A program made the position numbers and the translations under genes. The notes beneath the pieces were generated by a model. The model was not told the DNA's origin. It did not search any database and was given only the letters and a program-made list of their open reading frames with translations. Positions 26,351 through 35,656 of a DNA stretch of 64,000 bases are shown here, piece by piece; the first letter of the stretch is position 1; the number at the start of each line of letters is the position of its first letter. The DNA comes from Flavobacteriaceae bacterium. Its GTDB lineage: Bacteria > Bacteroidota > Bacteroidia > Flavobacteriales > Weeksellaceae. The stretch lies in the NCBI GenBank assembly GCA_018260565.1, contig JAGLAZ010000002.1, positions 17,421-81,420 on the forward strand. Reading direction: 5' to 3'.

Positions 26351-27259
26351 TTATCTCCAGGATTGCACATCTTTATTGGCAGTTCTTTTAATCCCATTTT
26401 CGATGGTATACGCAACTCCTACGCCAAGAGTCTGTTTAAGCTGGGTCTTTTTGATTTGGTTATGATCATACAATACATCCAGCGTAATCACAGAGGAAAT
26501 ATATTTGTTAATTTTCAAGTTTAAGATGCCTCCATAAGATAAAACCAATCGCTCTGGGTGATCTAAATAATTGGAAAATACAGAGGCTGTATTAATAAGG
26601 CTGATATTTTCCATTAGCTTAATCTTATACATCGCAGTTCCTAAGAAACCGAACTGGAATAAGGAGGAATCGCCATCATTTTTTAGGCCATAAACTCCTT
26701 TTCGTTGCAAATCCTTGTCTGTTACAAAGGTCCAGCGAGCATTGGCGGGCCGTAATGTAGCAGTAAAATTATCATTTGGACGGTAAGTAAAGCCAGCACC
26801 TGCATTTACATATCCGGGAGCCATAAAATTTGATATTTTTGTTGCGTTTGGATTGTTTCCATCTGTATAGCCTGGTGCAAACTGTGTGGCAAGACCTACA
26901 CCTGCAGAGGCAAACCAATTAGGAGAAATTTTACGCCCATAATTAGAATTTATATTGATTATATCCTGAGTTTTACGAGAGCCTATGCCTTCTGTATGGT
27001 TTTGTCCGTAGCCTAATATGATATTATTTTCCCAAAGATCCTTGGATTTTTCATAGGTCATATTATAATTGGTCCCTGCAATCCATCCTATATTATTTGC
27101 TCCACCACCTACCCAATTACTGAAGGCAGCCTGATTCAGCATTAGTGTATTTTGTCCCTGTACAGACCAATATTTTGTAGAATCAGTAGTCGGTACTTCG
27201 TCTTGGGCCAAAAAGCTCATACTATAAAGTACAAGAGCCACCATGTTTATTTTTTTCAT
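26351..27259 (-). CDS. DUF3078-family outer membrane protein
   Basis: Predicted exported barrel-like protein of 302 residues. A signal peptide (MVALVLYSMSFLAQ) is followed by the DUF3078 opening YWSVQGQNTLMLNQAAFSNW and VGGGANNIGW. The rest is alternating aromatic/glycine strands consistent with an outer-membrane beta-barrel. The family is specific to Bacteroidota and its function is unknown. Divergent from the exonuclease gene, with the parS-like site in between. Confidence 0.85.
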   Translation of the reverse strand: MKKINMVALVLYSMSFLAQDEVPTTDSTKYWSVQGQNTLMLNQAAFSNWVGGGANNIGWIAGTNYNMTYEKSKDLWENNIILGYGQNHTEGIGSRKTQDIININSNYGRKISPNWFASAGVGLATQFAPGYTDGNNPNATKISNFMAPGYVNAGAGFTYRPNDNFTATLRPANARWTFVTDKDLQRKGVYGLKNDGDSSLFQFGFLGTAMYKIKLMENISLINTASVFSNYLDHPERLVLSYGGILNLKINKYISSVITLDVLYDHNQIKKTQLKQTLGVGVAYTIENGIKRTANKDVQSWR

Positions 27260-27312
27260 AAGTTTATATTAGCGGATTCGCAATATAGAAAATATAAATT
27301 TTTATAAAAAAC

Positions 27313-27328
27313 CGTTCCACGTGAAACA
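27313..27328. promoter_or_regulatory. parS: parS-like ParB-binding site
   Basis: CGTTCCACGTGAAACA matches the bacterial parS consensus TGTTCCACGTGAAACA at 15 of 16 bases and fits GTTnCACGTGnAAC fully. It is the only such site among the CACGTG sequences I found in the window. It lies between the divergent DUF3078 and exonuclease genes, 7 bases before the exonuclease ATG, about 25 kb from the candidate oriC. parB is not in the window. Confidence 0.8.
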
Positions 27329-27334
27329 AAATAT

Positions 27335-28030
27335 ATGATAGATAAAATTCCTTTAGAAAAAGTTTTGTTTTTAGATATTGAAACTGTTCCTATGGTAGGT
27401 GAATGGAAAGAACTTTCTCCTAAAGACCAAGAAATGTGGGAGAAAAAGACGGAGCGCCAAAGACCTGATACGCTTACTGCAAGTGAATTTTTCGAGCAGA
27501 GAGGAGGTATAATGGCGGAATTTGGAAAGATAATATGCATTTCTGTAGGGATGCAGCATGATTTTAACAGCATAAAAATAAGATCCTTTGCAGATGATGA
27601 TGAGATGCTTCTTTTGGCTGAATTTAGCAACATATTTGAGCATGAAAAGTTACAAAATGTAATTCTATGCGCACATAATGGAAAGGAGTTTGATTTTCCG
27701 TGGATAGCTCGTAGATTTTTAATTAATGGAATGATGCCTCCAGTCCCATTTCAAATGTTTGGAAAAAAGCCATGGGAAATACCTCATCTGGATACGATGG
27801 AACTGTGGAAATTTGGTGATTATAAAACATTTATTTCCTTAGAATTATTAGCCCATATTTTTAAAATACCCACTCCCAAGGATGATATTTCTGGTGCTGA
27901 TGTAGCCCAGGTATATTATAAAGATAAAGATCTGAAGAGAATAGTAACTTACTGTGAAAAAGATGTACTCACCTTGGCTAATATCTTAAGAAGAATGCGT
28001 CAAGAAGAATTATATATCCGCAGTATATAG
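27335..28030 (+). CDS. Predicted 3'-5' exonuclease, PolB-like DnaQ fold
   Basis: Predicted exonuclease of 231 residues with the RNase H-like fold, related to the proofreading domain of family-B polymerases but without a polymerase domain. Seen: ExoI motif VLFLDIETVP with the DxE pair near residues 11-13, ExoII NVILCAHNGKEFDFPWIARR, and ExoIII YCEKDVLTLANILRRM with the YxxxD pattern. All four acidic metal ligands appear present. Its substrate is not known. The 5' flank contains the parS-like site, so ParB binding could affect its expression. Confidence 0.85.
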   Translation: MIDKIPLEKVLFLDIETVPMVGEWKELSPKDQEMWEKKTERQRPDTLTASEFFEQRGGIMAEFGKIICISVGMQHDFNSIKIRSFADDDEMLLLAEFSNIFEHEKLQNVILCAHNGKEFDFPWIARRFLINGMMPPVPFQMFGKKPWEIPHLDTMELWKFGDYKTFISLELLAHIFKIPTPKDDISGADVAQVYYKDKDLKRIVTYCEKDVLTLANILRRMRQEELYIRSI

Positions 28031-28038
28031 TAAATTTG
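28031..28038 (+). promoter_or_regulatory. Candidate -7 element of sufT, nearly at the ATG
   Basis: TAAATTTG starts right after the exonuclease stop codon and ends five bases before the sufT ATG. If used, the transcript would be essentially leaderless. Confidence 0.35.
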
Positions 28039-28042
28039 TGTT

Positions 28043-28372
28043 ATGATTCCACTTACAGACGATGAAATTGCCGATATAGGTGAAAAAATAATTATTAAAC
28101 TTAAAAGTGTGTATGATCCAGAAATCCCTGTGGATATATATGAATTAGGATTGATATATGATGTACAAATCTCGGAGGAGGGTGATGTGAAGGTTATTAT
28201 GACTCTTACCACACCAAATTGCCCCGTGGCGGAGAGTCTCCCAGCAGAAGTGCGGCAAAAAGTAGCATCCGTGGAGAGGGTAAGAAATGTAGATTTGGAA
28301 CTTACTTTTGAGCCAGCCTGGAACCGAGATATGATGAGTGAAGAGGCTCGATTTGAGCTGGGTATGCTGTAG
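28043..28372 (+). CDS. sufT: SUF system protein SufT (DUF59/MIP18 family)
   Basis: Small Fe-S maturation protein of 109 residues. It carries the MIP18/DUF59 core: VYDPEIPVDIYELGLIYDVQ near residues 22-41 and TLTTPNCPVAESLP with the conserved Cys, then ELTFEPAWNRDMMSEEARFE at the end, typical of Bacteroidota SufT. In many relatives this gene closes a sufABCDSE-T operon. Here it is separated from sufD by the DUF3078 and exonuclease genes, while sufS and sufE are missing from the interval. Confidence 0.88.
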   Translation: MIPLTDDEIADIGEKIIIKLKSVYDPEIPVDIYELGLIYDVQISEEGDVKVIMTLTTPNCPVAESLPAEVRQKVASVERVRNVDLELTFEPAWNRDMMSEEARFELGML

Positions 28373-28694
28373 CTTTTAGGTTTCTATTAATGGAATAACG
28401 CTGTGGATGGCGTTAAGAGAATTATTTGTATAATTCACTTTAATTCTATTTCATACCCATTTAATTTCTGGATATGAGGTTTTAGAATATTATTATATTA
28501 CATTTAAATGTCACAATCTAACCCTGATAGAGATTTACTAAGTAAAAATTACTTCTATAAATCTATAAAATGATATTTTTGAAATACCAGCCTGATATTC
28601 TTTAAACTAATAAAGCCTAGGCATACCTTTAAATTTTTCTGCCTAGAGAACTAAAATTTCCAGTAAAATCCATCTTAGAAGATGTAAATTAATA
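28373..28694. other. Intergenic region between convergent sufT and LOR-like gene
   Basis: No open frame of note in these 322 bases. Three small inverted repeats are present: TAACGC/GCGTTA (28396-28415), GAATTAT/ATAATTC (28419-28436, 4-base loop) and CTAGGCA/TGCCTAG (28617-28646, 16-base loop). None is followed by a clear T run, so their role as terminators for the two converging genes is only possible. Confidence 0.4.
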
Positions 28695-29321
28695 CTATCC
28701 TCGGGCTCTTTCTAGCAACACCATCATCATAAAGGAAAGTAAAATTATTGTTTCTTCCTCATTGGGACGATCTGAAGTTCTAGCAAGTTCAAATTTTCTC
28801 CCAAAAAATGAAGGCTTCTTTTTTAATTGGTAAATAGGAGATGCAGCAGCATCGGCTCCAATTCTTGCGCTGTAGCTCGGATTAAAAATATATCCCGTAA
28901 ACATACCTAATATAGGGATTTCACCTACTATACTATCAATAACCTTTACCCACGCATTATCTTCGCTCAGGCTAAACTGAATGCTTCCATCCTCAGATTT
29001 CCCATGATACATACTCTTCCACAACGAGCGCATTCCTTTACGTGAAAGTTCTCCTATCTTATTTCCTGATTTTTGATCAAATATGGAATAGGTGGCATTA
29101 AAATCGATCCATTGGTTGGCGCGAATACGATATAGCTCTTCATTCCTGGATTCATCTTTAAAAATAATAACATCCTCCTTTAACTTAAGCAACTTTTGAC
29201 GCACATAGGCTACCGTGTTACCACTAGGATCTTTTACTGTAAAATCACTTGCCAAAGTGCTTAGCTTAAATAGCAGTTGGAGTGGAAATTTTAAATCTGG
29301 GAAGGTGTTTTTAGTAGTCAT
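28695..29321 (-). CDS. LURP-one-related/tubby-like family protein
   Basis: A 208-residue protein resembling the LURP-one-related (DUF567, tubby-like) fold: KLSTLASDFTVKDPSGNTVA, then VRQKLLKLKEDVIIFKDES and GNKIGELSRKG. These strands in the family form a small barrel around a central helix. A hydrophobic C-terminal stretch (ETIILLSFMMMVLLERARG) would be the central helix of the barrel rather than a membrane anchor. The role is unknown. It starts seven bases after the stop of a lipoprotein gene, so the two are probably an operon. Confidence 0.75.
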   Translation of the reverse strand: MTTKNTFPDLKFPLQLLFKLSTLASDFTVKDPSGNTVAYVRQKLLKLKEDVIIFKDESRNEELYRIRANQWIDFNATYSIFDQKSGNKIGELSRKGMRSLWKSMYHGKSEDGSIQFSLSEDNAWVKVIDSIVGEIPILGMFTGYIFNPSYSARIGADAAASPIYQLKKKPSFFGRKFELARTSDRPNEEETIILLSFMMMVLLERARG

Positions 29322-29328
29322 GGTTTAA

Positions 29329-30129
29329 TTATTCTGTTTCTATGGTAAAAGTGTCAGTGTATTTGCCATTCATAAGCTCTATCAACTGTTCTGAACTTAG
29401 ATTTATTACCGCTTGATAATCATTTACTTTGGTAAGATATGGTGTAGGTGTATCTGCATTGATATTTTTAATTTTACGCTTAAAATTCATTTTATACTGC
29501 ATGCTAATTGGGAGGTCATCCATCATTTCTTTAAGCTCCGCGTATTTGTTTTCAGAGTTGTTTTGTAAATTTAATTTCAATGTTAACTTTTTTCCATCCC
29601 AATCCGTAGAATTGGAACTATTCAAAGTATTCAAAGACCCTATTGCATTTTCCAAACTAGAAATATCCTCTTTCGTAAGGTTTCTACGCTGAAAAGCCAG
29701 CCCGGTAGTCTCTCCATTTGTTTCTATTCTTTTTAGAAAAATTTTATCAAAAGAATGGGGGGCAGAACCTTTTCTCTCACTAAATTTTCGCTCAAATATC
29801 GATGTTTTAGTAAATGGAGTATAGTCTAATGGAACATCCTGAAATACACCCGTAAATCCTGAAATAAAGCTTTTGGCAAATGCTTCTTCAGCAATATCCA
29901 TACTATCCTCTGGTATATTTGCTATAATGGAATCTGGTAATGTTTGAGTAAATAAATTTCCAATTCTTTTTTTATTCTGTATCAGATCTTTAAAATCTAT
30001 TAGTGCATTTTCGCTCAGGCTTCCGTCTGGCGAGAAGGTTGTTTCTGAAGATATATTACAAGATACGAGAGAATTAACTGCAATAAATAGAACTAATACT
30101 TTCCAGTACTTTGTGATTAACTTTGACAT
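29329..30129 (-). CDS. Hypothetical lipoprotein
   Basis: I do not recognise a named family. The 266-residue product has a clear lipoprotein signal: basic start, hydrophobic VLVLFIAVNSLVSCN with lipobox LVSC and Cys at about residue 24. The following residues include ETTFSPDGSLSENALIDF, and the rest is a soluble periplasmic or surface domain with no obvious motif. It is followed closely by the LURP-one-related gene. Confidence 0.75.
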   Translation of the reverse strand: MSKLITKYWKVLVLFIAVNSLVSCNISSETTFSPDGSLSENALIDFKDLIQNKKRIGNLFTQTLPDSIIANIPEDSMDIAEEAFAKSFISGFTGVFQDVPLDYTPFTKTSIFERKFSERKGSAPHSFDKIFLKRIETNGETTGLAFQRRNLTKEDISSLENAIGSLNTLNSSNSTDWDGKKLTLKLNLQNNSENKYAELKEMMDDLPISMQYKMNFKRKIKNINADTPTPYLTKVNDYQAVINLSSEQLIELMNGKYTDTFTIETE

Positions 30130-30186
30130 ATTTTTTATTAAAATTAATAAAACCTTATTATTAATACAAAATTTAATAAAAAATAA

Positions 30187-30205
30187 TTGCCTCTCATGGA
30201 GGCAG
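30187..30205 (-). terminator. Terminator after secA
   Basis: Stem TGCCTC / GAGGCA (30188-30193 and 30199-30204) with a 5-base loop, followed on the minus strand by ATTATTTTTTATT. It lies just past the secA stop codon and separates secA from the lipoprotein gene. Confidence 0.65.
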
Positions 30206-30211
30206 TTATTT

Positions 30212-33200
30212 TTATTCTAAGGGTATTTCACCTTTATATAAGAAGGAAACTATTTCCTTGTTTATCTTATCTATAAGTTCTGTAAAAAGGTGATAACTTT
30301 CTTGTTTATATATTACCAAAGGATCTTTCTGTTCGTAAACTGCGCCTTGCGAAGAGCGCCGAAGATCATCCATTTCTCTAAGGTGATTCTTCCAATTTTC
30401 ATCTATGATTGAAAGAGAAATATTCTTTTCAAAATCATTAATAAGTGTTTCACATTGTGTCTCATGGGCCTTCTGAAGATCCGCCAAAATAGTAATACTT
30501 CGTGTCCCGTCAGAGAACGGAACCTGGATCATACGGAACATATTACCCTGAGTTTTATATACATTTTCTATTACTGGAGCAGCCTTTTCTTGCAAAAGAT
30601 TGAGCTTCATACGGTAATCTTCCTCTGCAGTCTTATAAAGCAAATGGGTGAGTTCTGCGATAGGAAGAGTTTTAAATTGTTCCTCCGTAACAGGCGCTTC
30701 CATAGTGAAGTATTTAATCACCTCAAATTCAAAATCTTTATAATCTCCACTATTTTTAGTCTGTGTAACGATGCTTTGGCAAACATCAAATATCATGTTT
30801 AGGATGTCATTTTTTAATCGGTCACCAAAGAGTGCATTTCGTCTTCTTTTATAGATAACGTCGCGCTGCTTGTTCATTACATCATCATATTCTAAGAGCC
30901 TTTTTCTAATACCGAAATTATTTTGCTCTACTTTTTTCTGTGCACGCTCTATAGATTTAGTAATCATGCCTGCCTGAATAACTTCTCCTTCTTTATGGCC
31001 TAATTTATCCATCATTTTAGAGATTCTTTCAGAGCCAAAGAGACGCATTAGATTATCTTCTAAGGATACATAAAACTGGGAACTTCCCGGATCACCTTGC
31101 CGTCCAGCTCTACCCCGAAGCTGTCTATCCACTCGTCTGGAATCATGCCTTTCTGTACCAATGATGGCAAGCCCACCTGCTTGTTTTACTTCAGGAGCCA
31201 GTTTAATATCTGTTCCTCTACCTGCCATATTAGTCGCTATGGTAACTACACCTGGACCACCAGCTTCAGCAACTATTTCCGCCTCTTTCTTATGGAGTTT
31301 TGCATTGAGTACATTGTGCGGTATCTTTCTTAAGCTTAATGCTTTAGATAATAATTGCGAAATTTCCACGGTAGTAGTACCCACTAAAACAGGACGCCCG
31401 GCATCGGTGAGTTTTTCTATATCTTCTATTACAGCATTGTATTTTTCACGGTTGGTTTTGTAAACCAAATCTTGCTTGTCATCTCTTTGGATTGGGCGGT
31501 TTGTGGGAATTACCACAACATCCAGTTTGTAAATTTCCCACAGTTCTCCCGCTTCCGTTTCTGCAGTACCCGTCATTCCAGCAAGTTTATTGTACATGCG
31601 GAAATAATTTTGCAGGGTAATAGTTGCGAAAGTTTGAGTTGCAGCCTCTATTTTTACATTTTCTTTGGCTTCTATTGCCTGATGCAGACCATCGGAATAT
31701 CGGCGACCTTCCATGATACGGCCCGTCTGTTCATCTACAATTTTTACCTCACCATCCATCACTACATAGGCATCATCTTTTTCAAATAAGGTATAAGCTT
31801 TTAGTAGCTGAGATAAGGTATGAATTCTTTCAGATTTAATAGCAAAATCACGATAAAGCTCTTCCTTAGCCTCAAATTCTTCTTCTTTAGATAAATTTTT
31901 AGCTTCCAACTCGGCTATATCAGTAGCGATGTCTTGAAGTACGAAAAAATTAGGGTCGGAATTACCTTGAGACATATATTCTACGCCCTTATCTGTAAGT
32001 TCTATTTGGTTATTTTTCTCATCAATAACAAAATAAAGATCCTTATCTACTATAGGCATGTCTCTATTGTTATCTTGCATGTATTGGCCTTCCACCTTTT
32101 GCAAAATAACTTTATTTCCTGTTTCGGATAAAAATTTAATGAGTTGACGATTTTTAGGTAAACCTCTATAGGCCTGAAGAAGTTTAAATCCTCCTTCCTT
32201 AGTGTTACCTGCTGCAATGAGTTTCTTAGCTTCGTTAAAAATCTGAGATACTGTTTTTTTCTGAATTTCTACAATTCTGTCAATAGAAGGTTTCAAAACA
32301 TCAAATTCCTGACGGTCACCTTGAGGAACTGGCCCCGATATAATAAGTGGGGTTCTTGCGTCATCTATTAATACGGAATCTACTTCATCTACAATAGCAA
32401 AATTAAGTTCACCTTGCACCATTTCTTCTGGTGTGCTTACCATATTGTCCCTTAAATAATCAAACCCAAATTCATTATTTGTTCCATAGGTAATATTAGC
32501 CCGGTAGGCTGTTCTTCTTTGTTCAGAGTTTGGTTGATGATTATCAATACAATCAATACTCAGCCCATGAAATTGATAAAGGGGTCCCATCCATGCACTA
32601 TCTCGTCTTGCTAGATAATCATTTACGGTAACTACATGAACGCCTCTTCCGGGTAGGGCATTTAAGTAGATAGGAAGTGTTCCTACTAAAGTTTTCCCTT
32701 CACCAGTGGCCATCTCAGCAATTTTTCCTGAATGAAGTACTACACCCCCGATGAATTGCACATCATAGTGTACCATATCCCAAATCACGGGTGTACCTGC
32801 CGCATTCCATGTGTTTCCATAAATAGCGAAATCCCCATCAATGGTCACAAAATCTTTAGTTTCTGCTAATTGGCGGTCCATATCTGTTGCCCGTACGCGC
32901 AAAGTCTTATTCTGAGCCAATCGGCGAGCAGTTTCTTTTATTACGGCGAATGCTTCAGGAAGAATTTCTTCCAGCACTACTTCTTCTGCTTTATATGCAG
33001 CTTTTTTTAGTTCATCAATACGAGAGTAAAAATTTTCTTTTTCATCTATATTTTCGCTGGACTCTATCTTCTGCTGAAGATCGGCAGCCATACTATCATG
33101 CTCAGAGGTAGCTTGTTTTATTCTTTGCTGAAACTCAAATGTTTTTCCGCGCAACTCATCATCAGTCAAGCGGGAAATATCCTCTTCTTTTGTTTTAATG

Positions 33201-33286
33201 AGGGCAACTGTTTTCTTTACTTCTTTAAGGTCTTTAGCATTTTTATCGCCTAAAAAACCTTTCAGTATTTGATTAAAAAAACTCAT
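30212..33286 (-). CDS. secA: Preprotein translocase ATPase SecA
   Basis: Motor ATPase that drives Sec-dependent export. From the chosen ATG (protein starting [15 protein letters not shown]) the length is 1024 residues, in the Bacteroidota range, with the usual insertions. Seen: Walker A region [14 protein letters not shown] near residue 188, [20 protein letters not shown], the preprotein cross-linking region, motif IV-VI with [12 protein letters not shown] and [19 protein letters not shown], and the helical scaffold end. A longer frame to 33328 adds 14 residues without family support. No C-terminal zinc-binding motif is present; the protein ends [10 protein letters not shown]. Confidence 0.97.
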   Translation of the reverse strand: MSFFNQILKGFLGDKNAKDLKEVKKTVALIKTKEEDISRLTDDELRGKTFEFQQRIKQATSEHDSMAADLQQKIESSENIDEKENFYSRIDELKKAAYKAEEVVLEEILPEAFAVIKETARRLAQNKTLRVRATDMDRQLAETKDFVTIDGDFAIYGNTWNAAGTPVIWDMVHYDVQFIGGVVLHSGKIAEMATGEGKTLVGTLPIYLNALPGRGVHVVTVNDYLARRDSAWMGPLYQFHGLSIDCIDNHQPNSEQRRTAYRANITYGTNNEFGFDYLRDNMVSTPEEMVQGELNFAIVDEVDSVLIDDARTPLIISGPVPQGDRQEFDVLKPSIDRIVEIQKKTVSQIFNEAKKLIAAGNTKEGGFKLLQAYRGLPKNRQLIKFLSETGNKVILQKVEGQYMQDNNRDMPIVDKDLYFVIDEKNNQIELTDKGVEYMSQGNSDPNFFVLQDIATDIAELEAKNLSKEEEFEAKEELYRDFAIKSERIHTLSQLLKAYTLFEKDDAYVVMDGEVKIVDEQTGRIMEGRRYSDGLHQAIEAKENVKIEAATQTFATITLQNYFRMYNKLAGMTGTAETEAGELWEIYKLDVVVIPTNRPIQRDDKQDLVYKTNREKYNAVIEDIEKLTDAGRPVLVGTTTVEISQLLSKALSLRKIPHNVLNAKLHKKEAEIVAEAGGPGVVTIATNMAGRGTDIKLAPEVKQAGGLAIIGTERHDSRRVDRQLRGRAGRQGDPGSSQFYVSLEDNLMRLFGSERISKMMDKLGHKEGEVIQAGMITKSIERAQKKVEQNNFGIRKRLLEYDDVMNKQRDVIYKRRRNALFGDRLKNDILNMIFDVCQSIVTQTKNSGDYKDFEFEVIKYFTMEAPVTEEQFKTLPIAELTHLLYKTAEEDYRMKLNLLQEKAAPVIENVYKTQGNMFRMIQVPFSDGTRSITILADLQKAHETQCETLINDFEKNISLSIIDENWKNHLREMDDLRRSSQGAVYEQKDPLVIYKQESYHLFTELIDKINKEIVSFLYKGEIPLE

Positions 33287-33364
33287 ATAATTGTTTGTAG
33301 TGCTGAAAGGTAAACAATATTCCAGCAAATTTTCCCGAAGATCGGGTGTGGGTAATAGTTATAA

Positions 33365-33384
33365 AAAGCCTAATAAAGGGCTTT
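33365..33384 (-). terminator. Small terminator between DUF2795 gene and secA
   Basis: Stem AAAGCC / GGCTTT with an 8-base loop; on the minus strand it is followed by TTTATAAC, giving five consecutive T residues counting the stem end. It probably ends the DUF2795 transcript ahead of secA. Confidence 0.5.
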
Positions 33385-33394
33385 AGAAGAGTGT

Positions 33395-33616
33395 TTAATA
33401 CTCGTCTTCATTCCATAGGAAGTCATCATCGGTGGGATAATCACTCCATACTTCTTCTATACTTTCATATATTTCTCCTTCATCTTCAATTGCTTGAAGA
33501 TTCTCTACTACTTCTAGCGGAGCTCCGGTTCTAATAGCATAATCTATCAGTTCTGACTTCGTCATAGGCCAAGGAGCATCACTTAAATAAGAGGCTAATT
33601 CCAGTGTCCAATACAT
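33395..33616 (-). CDS. DUF2795-family small protein
   Basis: A 73-residue acidic protein beginning YWTLELASYLSDAPWPMTK, the conserved DUF2795 opening, with ELIDYAIRTGAPLEVVENL following. The C terminus is rich in Asp/Glu (DYPTDDDFLWNEDEY). The family is common in Bacteroidota, has no known function and is often found beside secA as here. Confidence 0.88.
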   Translation of the reverse strand: MYWTLELASYLSDAPWPMTKSELIDYAIRTGAPLEVVENLQAIEDEGEIYESIEEVWSDYPTDDDFLWNEDEY

Positions 33617-33630
33617 ACTAAATATTTTTG

Positions 33631-33638
33631 CAAAAATA
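33631..33638 (-). promoter_or_regulatory. Candidate -7 element of DUF2795 gene
   Basis: Minus-strand TATTTTTG (TAnnTTTG) 15 bases upstream of the DUF2795 ATG. Confidence 0.4.
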
Positions 33639-33682
33639 TAAAATTAAATTGCTGAAAAATCAACATTTTTATAGCCTTATTT

Positions 33683-34756
33683 TTAATTGTCATTTTTGCC
33701 CATTGTAGGGCGATTTTGAGCCAAAAACCATTCAATAAAATATGTAATTCCTTCTTTAAAATGGATTTCTGGCTGATATCCTATTAGTTTTTTCGCTTTA
33801 GTAATATCCGCCCAAGTAGCTTCCATATCTCCATCCTGTTTTGGCAATGGTAATAAATTCGCCTTTTTAGAGATATTGTTTTCAATATAATGCAGCATAT
33901 CCGAAAGCGTAGTTTTTCTGCCTGCTCCAAGATTGATAATCTCATAGACAGATTCTGTGGAAGGTATCTGAGTGATGTATTCAATACTTTGTAAGATGCC
34001 TGTAACAATATCAGAAATAAAAGTGTAGTCTCTATAAGTGCTACCATCCCCATAAAATGGTATTTCTTTTCCAGAAAGGATTCGTTCTGTAAATAGGCGA
34101 ATGGCTAAATCTGGGCGTTGCCGTGGGCCATACACAGTAAAAAAACGCAAGAACAATAAATTCATTTGAAATAAATGATGATATGCGTGTCCCAAAACTT
34201 CATTACATTTTTTAGTGGCAGCATAAGGAGAAATGGGCATACTTACATCCATATCCTCATTAAACGGAAGCGTTTTAGTATTACCATATACACTGGAAGA
34301 GGATGCCGCAATGATGTTTCGGATTCCGCAATCTTTTGCAGCATCCAGAACAGACTGAGTACCATTAATATTTACATCGATATAGCTTTGAGGATCTTGG
34401 ATAGAAGGTCTTACACCAGCTAGCGCTGCAAGATGAATTATACAGGCTGGTTGTTCTTTTTGAATAATGAGTTTCAGTTTAGCCGTTTCACGGATATCAC
34501 AGTCATATAATTTTACAGCATTTTCCTCAGTCGCAAGTCTTTTGATAAGGTCTGTAATGGCAAAAGATTTTTCAAAAGCTATAGGGTCTGATGGAGCTAT
34601 TCCAGCTGCAATCTCTACGTTTCTTATCTTTTGTGGATAAGGATAAAAGTCATTAAAATTATCTACTAGTATTATTCTGTCCCCGGAAAGTCTAAGTTTT
34701 TCTGCTATATGAGAGCCGATAAAGCCTGCGCCTCCGGTGATAAGTATTGTTTTCAT
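33683..34756 (-). CDS. NAD-dependent epimerase/dehydratase (UDP-glucuronate epimerase-like)
   Basis: Extended-SDR sugar-nucleotide enzyme, 357 residues. Seen: the NAD-binding loop ITGGAGFIGSHIAEKL at residues 5-20, DNFNDFYP, HLAALAGVRPSIQDPQSY, the catalytic Ser/Tyr/Lys in AASSSSVYG and SPYAATKK, and FFTVYGPRQRPDLAI. The AGVRPSI and YGPRQRPDL signatures are those of UDP-glucuronate 4-epimerases and their relatives. The exact substrate is inferred. It probably supplies precursors for surface polysaccharide. It is divergent from the desaturase gene. Confidence 0.88.
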   Translation of the reverse strand: MKTILITGGAGFIGSHIAEKLRLSGDRIILVDNFNDFYPYPQKIRNVEIAAGIAPSDPIAFEKSFAITDLIKRLATEENAVKLYDCDIRETAKLKLIIQKEQPACIIHLAALAGVRPSIQDPQSYIDVNINGTQSVLDAAKDCGIRNIIAASSSSVYGNTKTLPFNEDMDVSMPISPYAATKKCNEVLGHAYHHLFQMNLLFLRFFTVYGPRQRPDLAIRLFTERILSGKEIPFYGDGSTYRDYTFISDIVTGILQSIEYITQIPSTESVYEIINLGAGRKTTLSDMLHYIENNISKKANLLPLPKQDGDMEATWADITKAKKLIGYQPEIHFKEGITYFIEWFLAQNRPTMGKNDN

Positions 34757-34845
34757 TCTATACTAAAATAGGAAAGTTAATTAATTAAATCAAACTAATG
34801 ATATAATACATAGACATAATAAAACTCATAATCTTCATTGTGGCA

Positions 34846-34853
34846 TACTTTTG
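34846..34853 (+). promoter_or_regulatory. Candidate -7 element that decides the desaturase start
   Basis: TACTTTTG matches TAnnTTTG and lies 17 bases before the ATG at 34871 but downstream of the alternative TTG start at 34838. This favours the ATG. Confidence 0.4.
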
Positions 34854-34870
34854 TGTCCCTTTATTTAGTT

Positions 34871-35620
34871 ATGGTTATTTTAATTTTCGTTATCATTCTT
34901 TGGTACTCTGGTTTATTCTTTCAAACATTCTTTTTACATAGGTATGCGGCGCATCAGTCTTTTACCATGTCAAAATTTGGAGAAAAAATCTGCTTTATTC
35001 TTACTTGGATTACCCAAGGTTCTAATTATTTAAGTGCCTACGGATATGGAGTAATGCACAGGATGCATCATGCTTATGCTGATACAGAGCTGGATCCTCA
35101 TTCGCCAAAATATGACCCAGATCCTTTTTCTATGTTGTGGCGCACAAAAAATATTTATGCTGATATAAATGCGAAGAAAGTTCCTGTGGAAGAACGATTT
35201 ACTAAAAATGTTCCTCAGTGGGATAGGTTTGATAGGTTTTTCTCCTCATGGGGTTCTCGTTTAATTTGGGGAATATTATATACTGTATTCTTTTTTTATT
35301 TTGCTACAGCGTGGTGGCAATGGTTATTACTACCCATAGTTTACTTCATGGCACCTATTCATGGGATGATAATTAACTGGTTTGCACACATATATGGTTA
35401 TAAAAATTTTAAAGTAAAAGATACATCTACTAATTTCCTTCCATTTGATTTTCTAATGATGGGGGAGGCTTACCATAATAACCATCATAAATATGGTGGC
35501 AGACCAAACTTTGGGAGTGTTCGCTGGCATGAAATAGATCCTACTTACATTATTATGAAATGCCTTCACGCCATTGGGTTTATTCAATTAAAGAAATTCC
35601 CTAAAGTAGTCCGAGAATAA
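34871..35620 (+). CDS. Fatty acid desaturase (acyl-CoA desaturase family)
   Basis: Membrane-bound di-iron desaturase that introduces a double bond into fatty acyl chains. The three histidine boxes are present: HRYAAH, HRMHHAY and HNNHHKYG, with four hydrophobic segments around them. I use the ATG at 34871 (MVILIFVIIL, 249 residues). A TTG at 34838 would add 11 residues, but a promoter-like element lies between the two. Relatives in this group start at a comparable point before WYSGLFFQTFFLHRYAAH. The position of the double bond is not readable from sequence. Confidence 0.9.
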   Translation: MVILIFVIILWYSGLFFQTFFLHRYAAHQSFTMSKFGEKICFILTWITQGSNYLSAYGYGVMHRMHHAYADTELDPHSPKYDPDPFSMLWRTKNIYADINAKKVPVEERFTKNVPQWDRFDRFFSSWGSRLIWGILYTVFFFYFATAWWQWLLLPIVYFMAPIHGMIINWFAHIYGYKNFKVKDTSTNFLPFDFLMMGEAYHNNHHKYGGRPNFGSVRWHEIDPTYIIMKCLHAIGFIQLKKFPKVVRE

Positions 35621-35633
35621 AAAAACAAAATTA

Positions 35634-35641
35634 TATATTTG
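35634..35641 (+). promoter_or_regulatory. Candidate -7 element of DUF2797 gene
   Basis: TATATTTG, an exact TAnnTTTG match, 16 bases before the ATG at 35657, in the short gap after the desaturase stop. Confidence 0.4.
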
Positions 35642-35656
35642 ATAGAATAATAGTAC

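Noticed and set aside
33287..33328. Longer N terminus of SecA
   Set aside because: The added residues do not resemble any SecA start, and the ATG at 33286 begins the conserved opening.
34838..34870. TTG start for the desaturase
   Set aside because: A TAnnTTTG element lies between it and the ATG at 34871, and the extra residues are not needed for the fold.
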